A stretch of DNA of 9,343 bases from Candidatus Cloacimonadota bacterium. Lineage in GTDB: Bacteria > Cloacimonadota > Cloacimonadia > JGIOTU-2. A program made the translations under genes and the position numbers. Each line of letters starts with the position of its first letter. The stretch's first letter is position 1. The notes beneath the pieces were generated by a model that worked only from the letters and a program-made list of their open reading frames with translations, was not told the origin of the DNA and made no database searches. Positions 1 through 6,095 of this stretch are shown one piece after another. The stretch lies in contig JACNFI010000436.1 of assembly GCA_014384665.1 (NCBI GenBank), positions 1 through 9,343 on the forward strand. The letters are read 5' to 3'.

Positions 1-4
1 ATGG

Positions 5-42
5 ATTCCCGATACCCAATCAAGTTGGGCACGGTCGGGAAT
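5..42. repeat. REP-like palindromic hairpin
   Basis: ATTCCCGA (5-12) is a perfect inverted match to TCGGGAAT (35-42). Nested inside, CCCAA (15-19) pairs with TTGGG (25-29), giving a two-tier hairpin with an asymmetric internal loop. The outer arms, in the form GGATTCCCG...CGGGAATGACA, match the general look of dispersed REP-like palindromes found between genes in many bacteria (family resemblance from memory). The ten bases GGAATGACAT that close the element recur at 60-69, so a partial second copy may follow. Bases 1-66 can be read as a 21-codon frame, but this is just the repeat translated. It could also act as a terminator or mRNA 3'-end stabiliser for a gene to the left of the window, although no T-tract follows. 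Confidence 0.7.
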
Positions 43-121
43 GACATCGGTGAGCCTTTGGAATGACATGAGAGTGCAATTTTGCAGAACCCATATAAGA
101 TTCTAATGAAATGAGGACACA

Positions 122-226
122 ATGAATTATCCACCAAAGGCGGATCTGTCTCCAGCAGAGATATTTGATATTTGTCATTTAATTGAAAAATTTCACGACA
201 ACTTGTTGGTAAGTTTTATTTTTTAA
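122..226 (+). CDS. Possible 34-residue small ORF (doubtful)
   Basis: An ATG at 122 opens a 34-codon frame ending in TAA at 226. A Shine-Dalgarno-like GAGGA (113-117) lies 4 nt upstream, which is the only positive sign. The peptide begins MNYPPKADLSPAEIF, and that part is encoded entirely by the tandem palindromes at 129-162, so the frame is probably repeat DNA that happens to be open. The distal half (IEKFHDNLL...) is hydrophobic and charged without a recognisable domain. I do not recognise a family. It could also be a remnant of a degraded gene. Confidence 0.15.
   Translation: MNYPPKADLSPAEIFDICHLIEKFHDNLLVSFIF
129..162. repeat. Tandem small palindromes upstream of efp
   Basis: Two palindromic units sit side by side. 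Unit one runs 129-145: ATCC-A-CC, then AAA, then GG-C-GGAT, with one A/C mismatch. Unit two runs 144-162: ATCTG at 144-148 against CAGAGAT at 156-162, one bulged base. A heptamer-like run follows (GATATTT at 160-166, GATATTT at 167-173, then GTCATTT). The pattern resembles dispersed intergenic repeats rather than a gene-specific regulatory site. Whether it is multicopy cannot be told from this window. Confidence 0.5.
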
Positions 227-250
227 GTGACTAATTTATTATTAATATTC

Positions 251-278
251 TTGCCAAATTTTTTTAGCATTGTAAATT
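251..278 (+). promoter_or_regulatory. Candidate sigma70-type promoter for efp
   Basis: TTGCCA at 251-256 and TAAATT at 273-278 are separated by 16 nt, with TG directly before the -10 hexamer (271-272), an extended -10 feature. It would leave a leader of roughly 90 nt before the efp start. The whole stretch 227-372 is very AT-rich, so such matches arise easily by chance; the call is tentative. Confidence 0.3.
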
Positions 279-372
279 TTATCCAAATTTAATTGAATAT
301 TAGTAAATATAAGTTCATTTAGATTGATTTTGGCAATAATCATTATTATCTAAAAATAAAGGAAGTATTATT

Positions 373-930
373 ATGGCGTCAACAGCAGATTTCCGAAATG
401 GAATGATAATTAGATTTAAAAATGATTTATATGAAATTGTTGAATTTCAGCATGTCAAACCAGGAAAGGGCGGAGCATTTGTTAGAACCAAACTTAAGAA
501 TGCTAAGACAGGTTCAGTTATAGATAATACATTTCGGGCTGGTGAAAAGGTGGAGGAAGTTAGACTGGAAAAGCATAAGATGGAATATCTCTATAATGAT
601 GGAACAAATTATGTTATTATGGACCCGGTAACTTATAATCAGATAGAGATAAGTGAAGAATTGTTAGGCGAAAGGAAATTGTATCTCACAGAAAATATTA
701 ACATAGCGATTTTAACAATTGGTGAAGAGATTATTAGCATAGAGTTACCAACCACTGTAAATCTAAAAGTAACTGAATGTGAACCAGCAGTAAAAGGGAA
801 TACTGTTACAGGTGCTACCAAGAATGCCATATTAGAAACAGGACTGAAAGTTGTTGTCCCTATGTTTGTGAGTCAAGGAGAGATAGTAAAAATTGATACT
901 CGGACAGGAGAATATTTAGAAAGGACATAA
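373..930 (+). CDS. efp: Elongation factor P
   Basis: Elongation factor P binds ribosomes stalled on consecutive prolines, between the P and E sites, and stimulates peptide-bond formation in the cytoplasm. The 185-residue length matches the family. The N-terminal KOW-like domain (about 1-64) carries the tip loop HVKPGKGGAF, with Lys32 in the position that is beta-lysylated by EpmA/EpmB in bacteria with a lysine-type loop. Two OB-fold domains follow, with typical segments at TTVNLKVTECEPAVKGNT (middle domain) and the terminal GEIVKIDTRTGEYLERT signature. The start is supported by AAGGAAG (359-365) 7 nt before the ATG and by the usual MASTADFRNG opening. It is the first gene of the cluster; nudix follows after 9 nt. 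No modification enzyme is in the window, so the actual modification state is unknown. Confidence 0.97.
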   Translation: MASTADFRNGMIIRFKNDLYEIVEFQHVKPGKGGAFVRTKLKNAKTGSVIDNTFRAGEKVEEVRLEKHKMEYLYNDGTNYVIMDPVTYNQIEISEELLGERKLYLTENINIAILTIGEEIISIELPTTVNLKVTECEPAVKGNTVTGATKNAILETGLKVVVPMFVSQGEIVKIDTRTGEYLERT

Positions 931-939
931 AGATTACAA

Positions 940-1464
940 ATGAACCCAACCAAAGATGTAAAATATTGTATTAAGTGCGGTAACCTTCTTTCAGACAAAA
1001 AGGAAGGTGGTAAAGTCAGAAAAAAATGTGATAGTTGTGGTTGGACATACTATGAAAATCCTGTTCCTGCCTGTGCCTGTGTCATTGTTAATGAAAAAAA
1101 CGAAATCCTGCTGATTAAAAGAAAAGTTGAACCAGCAGAGGGTTGCTGGGCTCTTCCAAGCGGGTATATTGAAATTGATGAAACACCCGAAGAAACCGCT
1201 GTTAAAGAATTAGAAGAAGAAACTGGATTGAAAGGTAAAATTATAAAGTTTTTAGGCTATTTTGAACAGGATTCCCCTGTCTGTAAAAAAGTAATATCTT
1301 TTGGTTTTCATTTGCAAGCCACAGGCGGCATGCTAAAGGCTAGAGATGATGCCCTTGATGCAAAATTCTTCCCATTTCCTCAAATGCCAGATATACCTTT
1401 CTCTTCTCACATAGAATTTATAAAAATTATTAAAAAGGAAATTGATATAAATCTTGCACCTTAA
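940..1464 (+). CDS. Nudix hydrolase with N-terminal zinc ribbon
   Basis: A 174-residue Nudix pyrophosphohydrolase, a family that cleaves nucleoside diphosphates linked to another moiety. Residues 10-33 form a treble-clef/zinc ribbon: CIKC (10-13) and CDSC (30-33). The Nudix box spans Gly75 to Leu97 with the full spacing Gly-x5-Glu81-x7-Lys89-Glu90-Leu91-x-Glu93-Glu94-x-Gly96-Leu97; the metal-binding glutamates are all present. The usual Arg of the REUXEE core is Lys89, a conservative change. The zinc ribbon plus Nudix layout is shared with NADH pyrophosphatase NudC, but this protein is shorter and I do not see a confident SQPWPFPxS signature; FFPFPQMPDIPFSSH (about 144-158) occupies a comparable place. 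Substrate is therefore open: NADH/NAD-capped RNA or another dinucleotide. There is no good Shine-Dalgarno; the 9-nt gap after efp suggests translational coupling. Confidence 0.88.
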   Translation: MNPTKDVKYCIKCGNLLSDKKEGGKVRKKCDSCGWTYYENPVPACACVIVNEKNEILLIKRKVEPAEGCWALPSGYIEIDETPEETAVKELEEETGLKGKIIKFLGYFEQDSPVCKKVISFGFHLQATGGMLKARDDALDAKFFPFPQMPDIPFSSHIEFIKIIKKEIDINLAP

Positions 1465-1497
1465 TGTTCTTTCAGTAATAGTTAATGGAACAGTAAT

Positions 1498-2121
1498 ATG
1501 AAATTAGTCCTTGCAACTCAAAACAAAGATAAAATTAAAGAGATTACATTACTTTTGCATGACTTACCTATAGAAATATTAACCTATAAGGATTTTGACT
1601 TTTTCCCTAATATCATAGAAGATAAGAATTCTCTAAAAGGAAATGCTGAGAAAAAAGCACGAAAAATTTGGGAAGAATTTAAAGAATCTCGGGTTTCTGT
1701 ATTAGCAGATGATACTGGACTTTTTGTTGATGCACTTAATGGCAAGCCCGGTGTGTATAGTTCAAGATTTGCTGGAGAAAATGTGTCCTATAAACACAAT
1801 CGGCAAAAGCTACTTAATATGTTGAAAAATGTCCCAAAAGGAAAACGCACCGCAACCTTTCGCACGGTTATTGTCTTGATAATGAAAAATGGAAATAAAA
1901 TTGTAGCTCAAGGACAATGCAAAGGCTATATTGGCTTTGAAGAAAAGGGCGATAAAGGTTTCGGATACGACTCAATTTTTTATCTTAATGGCTATAATAA
2001 ATCTTTTGCACAATTAACTAGAAAAGAAAAGAATAAAATAAGTCATAGGGGGATTGCTTTGCGAAAAATAAGAGCTGTTCTTAAAGAAATATCTAATAAT
2101 AACAATAATAACATAAATTAA
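1498..2121 (+). CDS. rdgB: XTP/dITP diphosphatase (RdgB/HAM1 family)
   Basis: This enzyme hydrolyses non-canonical purine triphosphates (dITP, XTP, ITP) to monophosphates and pyrophosphate, keeping deaminated bases out of DNA and RNA. The 207-residue protein opens with the nucleotide-binding MKLVLATQNKDKIKEI, has the catalytic ADDTGL at 70-75 (Asp71-Asp72) followed by VDALNGKPGVYSSRFAG, and later GDKGFGYDSIFY and KNKISHRG with Ser182-His183-Arg184, the base-recognition signature. The canonical ADDSGL has Thr73 for Ser, and the usual GYDPIF has Ser for Pro. The last residues form an Asn-rich tail (six Asn, Ile, Asn) that families usually lack; it is encoded by an AAT/AAC triplet run. It lies 33 nt after the Nudix gene, so two nucleotide-pool-cleaning-type enzymes are adjacent. 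Confidence 0.96.
   Translation: MKLVLATQNKDKIKEITLLLHDLPIEILTYKDFDFFPNIIEDKNSLKGNAEKKARKIWEEFKESRVSVLADDTGLFVDALNGKPGVYSSRFAGENVSYKHNRQKLLNMLKNVPKGKRTATFRTVIVLIMKNGNKIVAQGQCKGYIGFEEKGDKGFGYDSIFYLNGYNKSFAQLTRKEKNKISHRGIALRKIRAVLKEISNNNNNNIN
2095..2112 (+). repeat. AAY triplet run at the rdgB 3' end
   Basis: Six consecutive triplets AAT AAT AAC AAT AAT AAC (2095-2112) encode six asparagines just before the rdgB stop. It is a short microsatellite-like tract also readable as two copies of the 9-mer AATAATAAC. Copy-number changes would alter only the tail, not the catalytic core. Confidence 0.8.
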
Positions 2122-2164
2122 CCTGATAAGAAATTAATAAAAATAAAGAATGGAGACAAATAGA

Positions 2165-3496
2165 ATGGAAAACAGTAAAATTTTAGAGCAAGTAAAAAAA
2201 GACAAAGTAAAATTTGTTCTACTGCAATTTACTGATATTTATGGTGTAGTTAAGAGCCTGACTATACCTGTAGAACAATTAACTTCTTCATTAGAACATG
2301 GAACCTGGTTTGATGGTTCATCCATACAGGGTTTTGCAAGAATTGCTGAAAGTGACATGTATTTGAAACCTGATGCAAATACTTATTCAGTAATACCCTG
2401 GTTAGAATCAGACGATGGTAATACTGCCAGATTTATTTGTGATATTTACAATCCAGATGGAACTTTTTTTGAGGGCGACCCCAGATTTATCTTGAAGAAA
2501 ATAATGTCTGAAGCAAAGCAAATGGGTTTTGAGTATAAAACAGGTCCAGAACTTGAATTCTTCCTTTTCAAAAGAGATAATGGTCTTCAAGCATTACCTC
2601 ATGATAGAGCAGGTTATTTTGATATGACCACTGACCAAGCCTATGAAATAAGAAGAGAAATGACGGTTGTACTTGAAAAATTTGGAATAAATGTAGAAAC
2701 AACACATCACGAAGTCGGACTTGGACAACATGAAATTGATTTTGTATATGATAACTCTCTAAAAACAGCAGATAGTGCAATTACGATAAGATTTACTTTA
2801 AAAGCCATTGCCCAAAAGTTCAATTTGCATGCCACATTTATGCCTAAACCAATTGCAGGAATCAATGGAAATGGTATGCATGTTCACCAAAGTTTATTTG
2901 ATATAAAAACAGGCAAAAACATCTTCTTTGATAAAGAGGATAAGTACTCTCTTTCAAAAATTGCGTATAATTTCATTGCAGGACAACTTGGTCATATAAA
3001 AGGAATGACGGCAATCTTAAATCCCATCGTAAATTCCTACAAAAGATTAATTCCTGGCTATGAAGCACCTGTTTATATCAGTTGGGCACGAATAAATAGG
3101 TCTGCTCTTTTGAGAATACCACGATATTCTAAAGGAAATTCCCAATCTACTCGCATAGAACTAAGAAGTCCAGACCCAAGCTGTAATATCTATCTTGCTT
3201 TTGCAGTGATGCTAAAAGCAGGTCTTGATGGTATTAAAAAAAATCTTTCTCCTCCCAAACCAGTTGAAGAAGATGTATTTAATTTCAGTGATGCAAAACT
3301 GGAAGAATTAAAGATAGATACTTTACCAGGCTCATTATTAGAAGCATTAGAAGAACTGAAAGAAGATACAATTGTGAAAAATGCACTAGGAAAACACACT
3401 TATGAAAACTATATTGATGCAAAGAAAAAGGAATGGGATGAATTCAGATTACAAGTTACAAAATGGGAATTAGATAGATATCTGGAAATCTATTAG
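2165..3496 (+). CDS. glnA: Glutamine synthetase type I (alpha subgroup)
   Basis: Catalyses ATP-dependent condensation of glutamate and ammonia to glutamine; type I enzymes are cytoplasmic dodecamers. I chose the ATG at 2165 (443 residues) because GGAG (2152-2155) sits about 9 nt before it; an in-frame ATG at 2150 would add five residues (METNR) and lacks its own ribosome site. Visible signatures are FDGSSIQGFARIAESDMYLKPD near the N-terminus, the metal-site TGPELEFFLF (126-135, Glu129 and Glu131), GQHEIDF, the NGNGMHVHQSL segment (His239, His241), the NPIVNSYKRLIPGYEAP loop and the terminal STRIELRSPDPSCN region. The adenylylation motif NLYDLP is absent and the length is short, both typical of GSI-alpha, so covalent adenylylation is unlikely. 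Arg59 appears to match the arginine used in feedback inhibition in Bacillus GS (inference). The 78-nt gap before the next gene holds no clear terminator. Confidence 0.96.
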   Translation: MENSKILEQVKKDKVKFVLLQFTDIYGVVKSLTIPVEQLTSSLEHGTWFDGSSIQGFARIAESDMYLKPDANTYSVIPWLESDDGNTARFICDIYNPDGTFFEGDPRFILKKIMSEAKQMGFEYKTGPELEFFLFKRDNGLQALPHDRAGYFDMTTDQAYEIRREMTVVLEKFGINVETTHHEVGLGQHEIDFVYDNSLKTADSAITIRFTLKAIAQKFNLHATFMPKPIAGINGNGMHVHQSLFDIKTGKNIFFDKEDKYSLSKIAYNFIAGQLGHIKGMTAILNPIVNSYKRLIPGYEAPVYISWARINRSALLRIPRYSKGNSQSTRIELRSPDPSCNIYLAFAVMLKAGLDGIKKNLSPPKPVEEDVFNFSDAKLEELKIDTLPGSLLEALEELKEDTIVKNALGKHTYENYIDAKKKEWDEFRLQVTKWELDRYLEIY

Positions 3497-3574
3497 AAAA
3501 ATATGAAGCCAATAGATATAAAATGATATTCACGATAAAACTTTGTATTTGAATAAAAAGAAGATTATATAAAA

Positions 3575-4573
3575 ATGAAAATCACATTTCTGGGCACATC
3601 ATCAGGGCTTCCGACAAAAGAACGGAATGTATCTGGTATAGCTCTCAGGTTTGACCAGTCATCTGATTGGATGCTTTTTGACTGTGGAGAAGCGACACAG
3701 CATCAATTACTTAAGACACCATATTCACTTCCGAAGTTAAAGCATATTTTTATTACGCATCTTCATGGTGACCACTGTTTTGGACTTTTTGGACTCCTTG
3801 CAACACGAAGTTTGAATAATGCACAAGAACCTATTACAATAATTGGACCTGTTGGAATAAAAAAGCTTTTAGAATCTGTTTTCAAAATTACCCAAACCCA
3901 TTTCAGGTTTGAAATAGACATAAATGAAATAAATTCCCAAAATACACATTTTAAAATTCCCCAAGCAAGCATTGAAGCCATTCCTCTTGAACATTCAATC
4001 CCTTCTTATGCTTTTATAATTCAGGAAAATGAAAAACCTGGAAAATTTAAGTTAGAACTTGCAAAGGAAAAGGGAATTCCTTCTGGACCTATATATGGGA
4101 AACTGAAACGAGGAGAGAAAGTCGAGCTGCCAAATGGTGAAATATTAAATGGAAATGACTTCATTGGAGAACCGATTACTGGAAGAAAAATAATTATTGC
4201 TGGTGATAACAAAAACCCTGACTTGCTCTTACCTTATTTGAAAAATTGCAATTTGCTTATTCATGAAGCAAACTATACTGAAAAAGTGAAGGCATTAGTA
4301 AAAGATGAATTCTTTCATTCAACAGCTCGTGATGTTGCAAGAGTTGCACAAAAATCAGGAATTCCAAACTTAATCCTTACTCATTTCAGTGCACGATTTT
4401 CTCTTGAATACTCAAGAGCAAGAAAGTTTTCCATTGACGATGTTTTGCAAGAAGCTTTGGCTGAATATTCAGGGAAATGCTTTTTGGCAAAGGACCTGGA
4501 CACATATCTTCTCAATGCCCAAGGAGAATTGAACATAGAGGAAACCAAAAAAGATAAGAAAATTATAAAATAG
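3575..4573 (+). CDS. rnz: Ribonuclease Z (tRNA 3'-processing endonuclease)
   Basis: A zinc-dependent beta-lactamase-fold nuclease that cuts tRNA precursors after the discriminator base. The 332-residue protein starts MKITFLGTSSGLPTKERN, then has FDCGEATQHQLLK and the metal motif THLHGDH (His62, His64, Asp66, His67). Further ligands are Asp211 in AGDN, His248 in FHSTARD and His270 in LTHFSARF. The long-form substrate-clamping arm is recognisable in GPIYGKLKRGEKVELPNGE. The usual GDT of the fifth motif reads GDN, with the ligand Asp kept. A charged tail of about 20 residues (NIEETKKDKKIIK at the end) exceeds the common length of about 305-310. A weak AGAAG lies upstream of the ATG. The stop overlaps the ribosome site of the next gene. 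Confidence 0.96.
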   Translation: MKITFLGTSSGLPTKERNVSGIALRFDQSSDWMLFDCGEATQHQLLKTPYSLPKLKHIFITHLHGDHCFGLFGLLATRSLNNAQEPITIIGPVGIKKLLESVFKITQTHFRFEIDINEINSQNTHFKIPQASIEAIPLEHSIPSYAFIIQENEKPGKFKLELAKEKGIPSGPIYGKLKRGEKVELPNGEILNGNDFIGEPITGRKIIIAGDNKNPDLLLPYLKNCNLLIHEANYTEKVKALVKDEFFHSTARDVARVAQKSGIPNLILTHFSARFSLEYSRARKFSIDDVLQEALAEYSGKCFLAKDLDTYLLNAQGELNIEETKKDKKIIK

Positions 4574-4581
4574 GAACTATA

Positions 4582-5529
4582 ATGAAAATACTAATTTATG
4601 TAGTTATTGTTGCTATATTGATAGTAGGATGTACAACAAAGAAAAAAGCAAAAAAAGAAGCAACAACTTTACCAAACTTCGATGCGATGTGGGATTATCA
4701 AAACCCACAAGAAACTGAAACCAAATTCATAGAACTTATGCCAATTGCAAAAGAATCAGGAGACACTTCGTATTATATTGAACTGTTAACACAAATTGCT
4801 AGAACACAGGGTTTACAAGGGAAATTTGAAGAAGCACACGCTACCCTCGATACCACTCTGAGTTTATTAAGTGATGAACTCAAACAAGCAAAAGTGAGAT
4901 ATCTACTTGAAAGAGGACGAGTGCTCAATTCTTCTGGAAATCCCGAAAAATCTAAACCATTATTTATTGAAGCATTTGAAATTGCAAAAGTGAATAAACT
5001 AGACTTATATGCAATAGATGCTGCTCATATGATGGGAATTGTGGAACATCCAGAAAAGCAACTTGAATGGAGTCTCAAAGCACTGGAAATAACTGAGAAG
5101 ACAATTGACAAAAAAGCAAAAAGATGGTTGGGACCTCTTTACAATAACATTGGTTGGACATATAATGATTTGAAAGAATACGATAAAGCATTAACATTAT
5201 TTGAAAAAGGCTTGAAATGGCGTGAGGAGATAAATGATGAACAGGGTATAAGAATCCAAACATGGAACATTGCACGAACTTACAGGTCTTTGGGTAAGAT
5301 AGCTGAAGCATTGGAAATGCAAAGAGCACTTGAAAAAGAGTATGAAGAAAAAGGTATCGAGCAGGATGGATATGTGTTTGAAGAAATCGGAGAATGCCTA
5401 CTTCTTTTAAACAAAAATGAAGAAGCAAAACCATATTTTGCCAAAGCATACGAATATCTTTCCAAAGATAATTGGCTTGTTGATAATGAATCGGAACGAT
5501 TGGAAAGGTTAAAAGAATTGTCAGAGTAA
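4582..5529 (+). CDS. TPR-repeat lipoprotein, function unknown
   Basis: A 315-residue predicted lipoprotein. Residues 1-17 form a lipoprotein signal: a Lys at position 2, a hydrophobic run, and the lipobox IVGC with Cys17 as the lipidated residue, followed by a lysine-rich linker, so it should be membrane-anchored outside the cytoplasm. The rest is helical tetratricopeptide-like repeats; the clearest is LGPLYNNIGWTYNDLKEYDKALTLFEKGL (split here only by TPR consensus positions W/L-G-Y-A-F-A-P), with others near FEEAHATL, GKIAEALEMQ and NEEAKPYFAKAYEYL. TPR arrays mediate protein-protein contacts, so no enzymatic role is implied. AGGA (4572-4575) lies 6 nt before the ATG and overlaps the rnz stop, which indicates co-translation. 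I do not recognise a named family. It is the last gene of the left cluster. Confidence 0.85.
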   Translation: MKILIYVVIVAILIVGCTTKKKAKKEATTLPNFDAMWDYQNPQETETKFIELMPIAKESGDTSYYIELLTQIARTQGLQGKFEEAHATLDTTLSLLSDELKQAKVRYLLERGRVLNSSGNPEKSKPLFIEAFEIAKVNKLDLYAIDAAHMMGIVEHPEKQLEWSLKALEITEKTIDKKAKRWLGPLYNNIGWTYNDLKEYDKALTLFEKGLKWREEINDEQGIRIQTWNIARTYRSLGKIAEALEMQRALEKEYEEKGIEQDGYVFEEIGECLLLLNKNEEAKPYFAKAYEYLSKDNWLVDNESERLERLKELSE

Positions 5530-5797
5530 ATACAAGTCTCGGTTATTTAAACTTTTTTATTTTTCATTATTTTTTTCTTATTATATTATGGTTGTAAATT
5601 ATAATTTAATATAACACACAAATTTAGTTAATCTAATTTTGATTATGATTTACAAGAAAAGTTAAAGGCACACTATATTAATGTAATTCCAATACTATTA
5701 TTAAAAATATTAAATAAATGTCTTGGAATAATGTATTACAATTAAAACTTATTAATATGAAAAATTTAACTAATAAATGTTTCACTAATAATAAATT
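5530..5797. other. AT-rich intergenic stretch
   Basis: No open frame of note on either strand. A T-rich run (about 5549-5582) follows the TPR gene but has no convincing hairpin before it, so it is not a standard intrinsic terminator. An imperfect inverted repeat is present: ATTCCAA at 5686-5692 against TTGGAAT at 5723-5729, flanked by TGTAAT (5683-5688, sharing three bases) and ATTACA (5734-5739). Nothing else is supportable. Confidence 0.6.
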
Positions 5798-5817
5798 CCC
5801 ACAACTAAAGTTGTGGG
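5798..5817. repeat. Perfect 20-bp palindrome (IS200/IS605-end-like hairpin)
   Basis: CCCACAACTAAAGTTGTGGG forms an 8-bp stem with a TAAA loop (nine bases on each side are complementary). Hairpins of the CCCAC...GTGGG type followed by CTT or CTA are familiar as ends of IS200/IS605-family elements and of the palindromic repeats they mobilise (general knowledge). No transposase gene is present nearby, so if related it is a non-autonomous or decayed copy. The GTGGGCT on its right arm (5813-5819) can also pair with AGCCCAC at 5858-5864. Confidence 0.65.
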
Positions 5818-5853
5818 CTTCTAACTAACCTCCTAACTTGCGAATTATCATAA

Positions 5854-5917
5854 GGTTAGCCCACGGTTTTATCCCCGTTCCTGAGCTCGTCAGGAACGGG
5901 CTTAATCGGGGATGGGT
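5854..5917. repeat. Long compound hairpin with competing stems
   Basis: The core is an 11-bp perfect stem: CCCGTTCCTGA (5874-5884) with TCAGGAACGGG (5890-5900) around the loop GCTCG. An outer stem is ATCCCCG (5871-5877) with CGGGGAT (5907-5913); the two share CCCG (5874-5877), so they are partly exclusive. Further out, GCCCA (5859-5863) can pair with TGGGT (5913-5917). It is far more GC-rich than its surroundings. It may be a mobile palindromic repeat, a strong transcription barrier, or structured RNA; the sequence does not settle which. Confidence 0.65.
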
Positions 5918-5940
5918 AAAAAGGTAAAAAAACCAAATTT

Positions 5941-5959
5941 AACCCCTTCAGGGGTTTTT
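5941..5959. terminator. Terminator-like hairpin with T-tract
   Basis: AACCCC (5941-5946) pairs with GGGGTT (5951-5956) around a TTCA loop, followed by more T (five T in all, 5955-5959). It could end transcription coming from the left cluster before the hsd promoter. The reverse strand also has the preceding TTTAA as a weak A/T flank, so it might work both ways. CCCCTTCAGGGG hairpins also occur as dispersed repeats in some genomes, and this one adjoins two other palindromes, so it may be part of the same repeat array. Confidence 0.5.
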
Positions 5960-5991
5960 AGAGTAAACACATATTATATAAAGAGATTTTT

Positions 5992-6020
5992 TTTACAACA
6001 AGTATTGTCATATTTATATA
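5992..6020 (+). promoter_or_regulatory. Candidate promoter P1 of the hsd operon
   Basis: TTTACA (5992-5997) and TATATA (6015-6020) are 17 nt apart, a good sigma70-type arrangement. The -10 lies inside the first operator-like palindrome (6007-6024). Transcription would begin near 6027 and include any start codon from 6054 on. The AT-rich context lowers certainty. Confidence 0.4.
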
Positions 6021-6024
6021 AAAC
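6007..6024. promoter_or_regulatory. Imperfect operator-like palindrome, copy 1
   Basis: GTCATATTTATATAAAAC has the same architecture as the perfect palindrome at 6068-6085: left arm GTCATAT identical, four-base AT centre, right arm ATAAAAC matching ATATGAC at five of seven positions. The shared 11-mer TATTGTCATAT occurs at 6003-6013 and 6064-6074. It covers the -10 of P1, a position suited to repression. Confidence 0.4.
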
Positions 6025-6036
6025 AAAAAAAATTAT

Positions 6037-6066
6037 TTGACATCAAAGAAAATATGCTTATATTAT
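6037..6066 (+). promoter_or_regulatory. Candidate promoter P2 of the hsd operon
   Basis: TTGACA (6037-6042) is a consensus -35. Downstream are TATATT (6059-6064, 16-nt spacer) or TATTAT (6061-6066, 18-nt spacer) as -10. Transcription would start around 6071-6075, inside the perfect palindrome at 6068-6085. If P2 is used, the ATG at 6054 is upstream of the transcript, which favours the hsdS start at 6096. Confidence 0.45.
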
Positions 6067-6067
6067 T

Positions 6068-6085
6068 GTCATATAAATATATGAC
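6068..6085. promoter_or_regulatory. Perfect 18-bp operator-like palindrome, copy 2
   Basis: GTCATATAAATATATGAC has perfect 7-bp arms around an AAAT centre. It lies just after the P2 -10 and over its expected start point, and it contains the in-frame ATG at 6081. Its centre is 61 bp from that of copy 1. This is the layout of a dimeric regulator binding site controlling the hsd operon, but the regulator is unknown; the winged helix of the Fic protein is one candidate. Confidence 0.45.
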
Positions 6086-6095
6086 TAATGAAGAT

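Noticed and set aside
1..66. A 21-codon ATG-to-TGA frame at the left edge
   Set aside because: It is the translation of a REP-like palindrome and has no visible ribosome site; the reading is best explained as repeat DNA.
5075..5449. A 124-codon frame on the minus strand inside the TPR gene
   Set aside because: It lies entirely opposite a well-supported lipoprotein gene, has no domain I recognise, and its composition is that of antisense to helical repeat coding DNA.
5549..5582. Intrinsic terminator of the TPR gene
   Set aside because: The T-rich tract is present but the only stem before it is about 4 bp (AAGT/ACTT), too weak to call.
5798..5959. CRISPR array
   Set aside because: The palindromes differ from each other in sequence and spacing; there are no identical repeats with regular unique spacers and no cas genes.
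6054..6095. N-terminal extension of HsdS from ATG 6054
   Set aside because: The -10 of the better promoter and an operator-like palindrome lie within it, and the family-like start is MKLEEIANIKTG at 6096; it remains possible if the upstream promoter is used.
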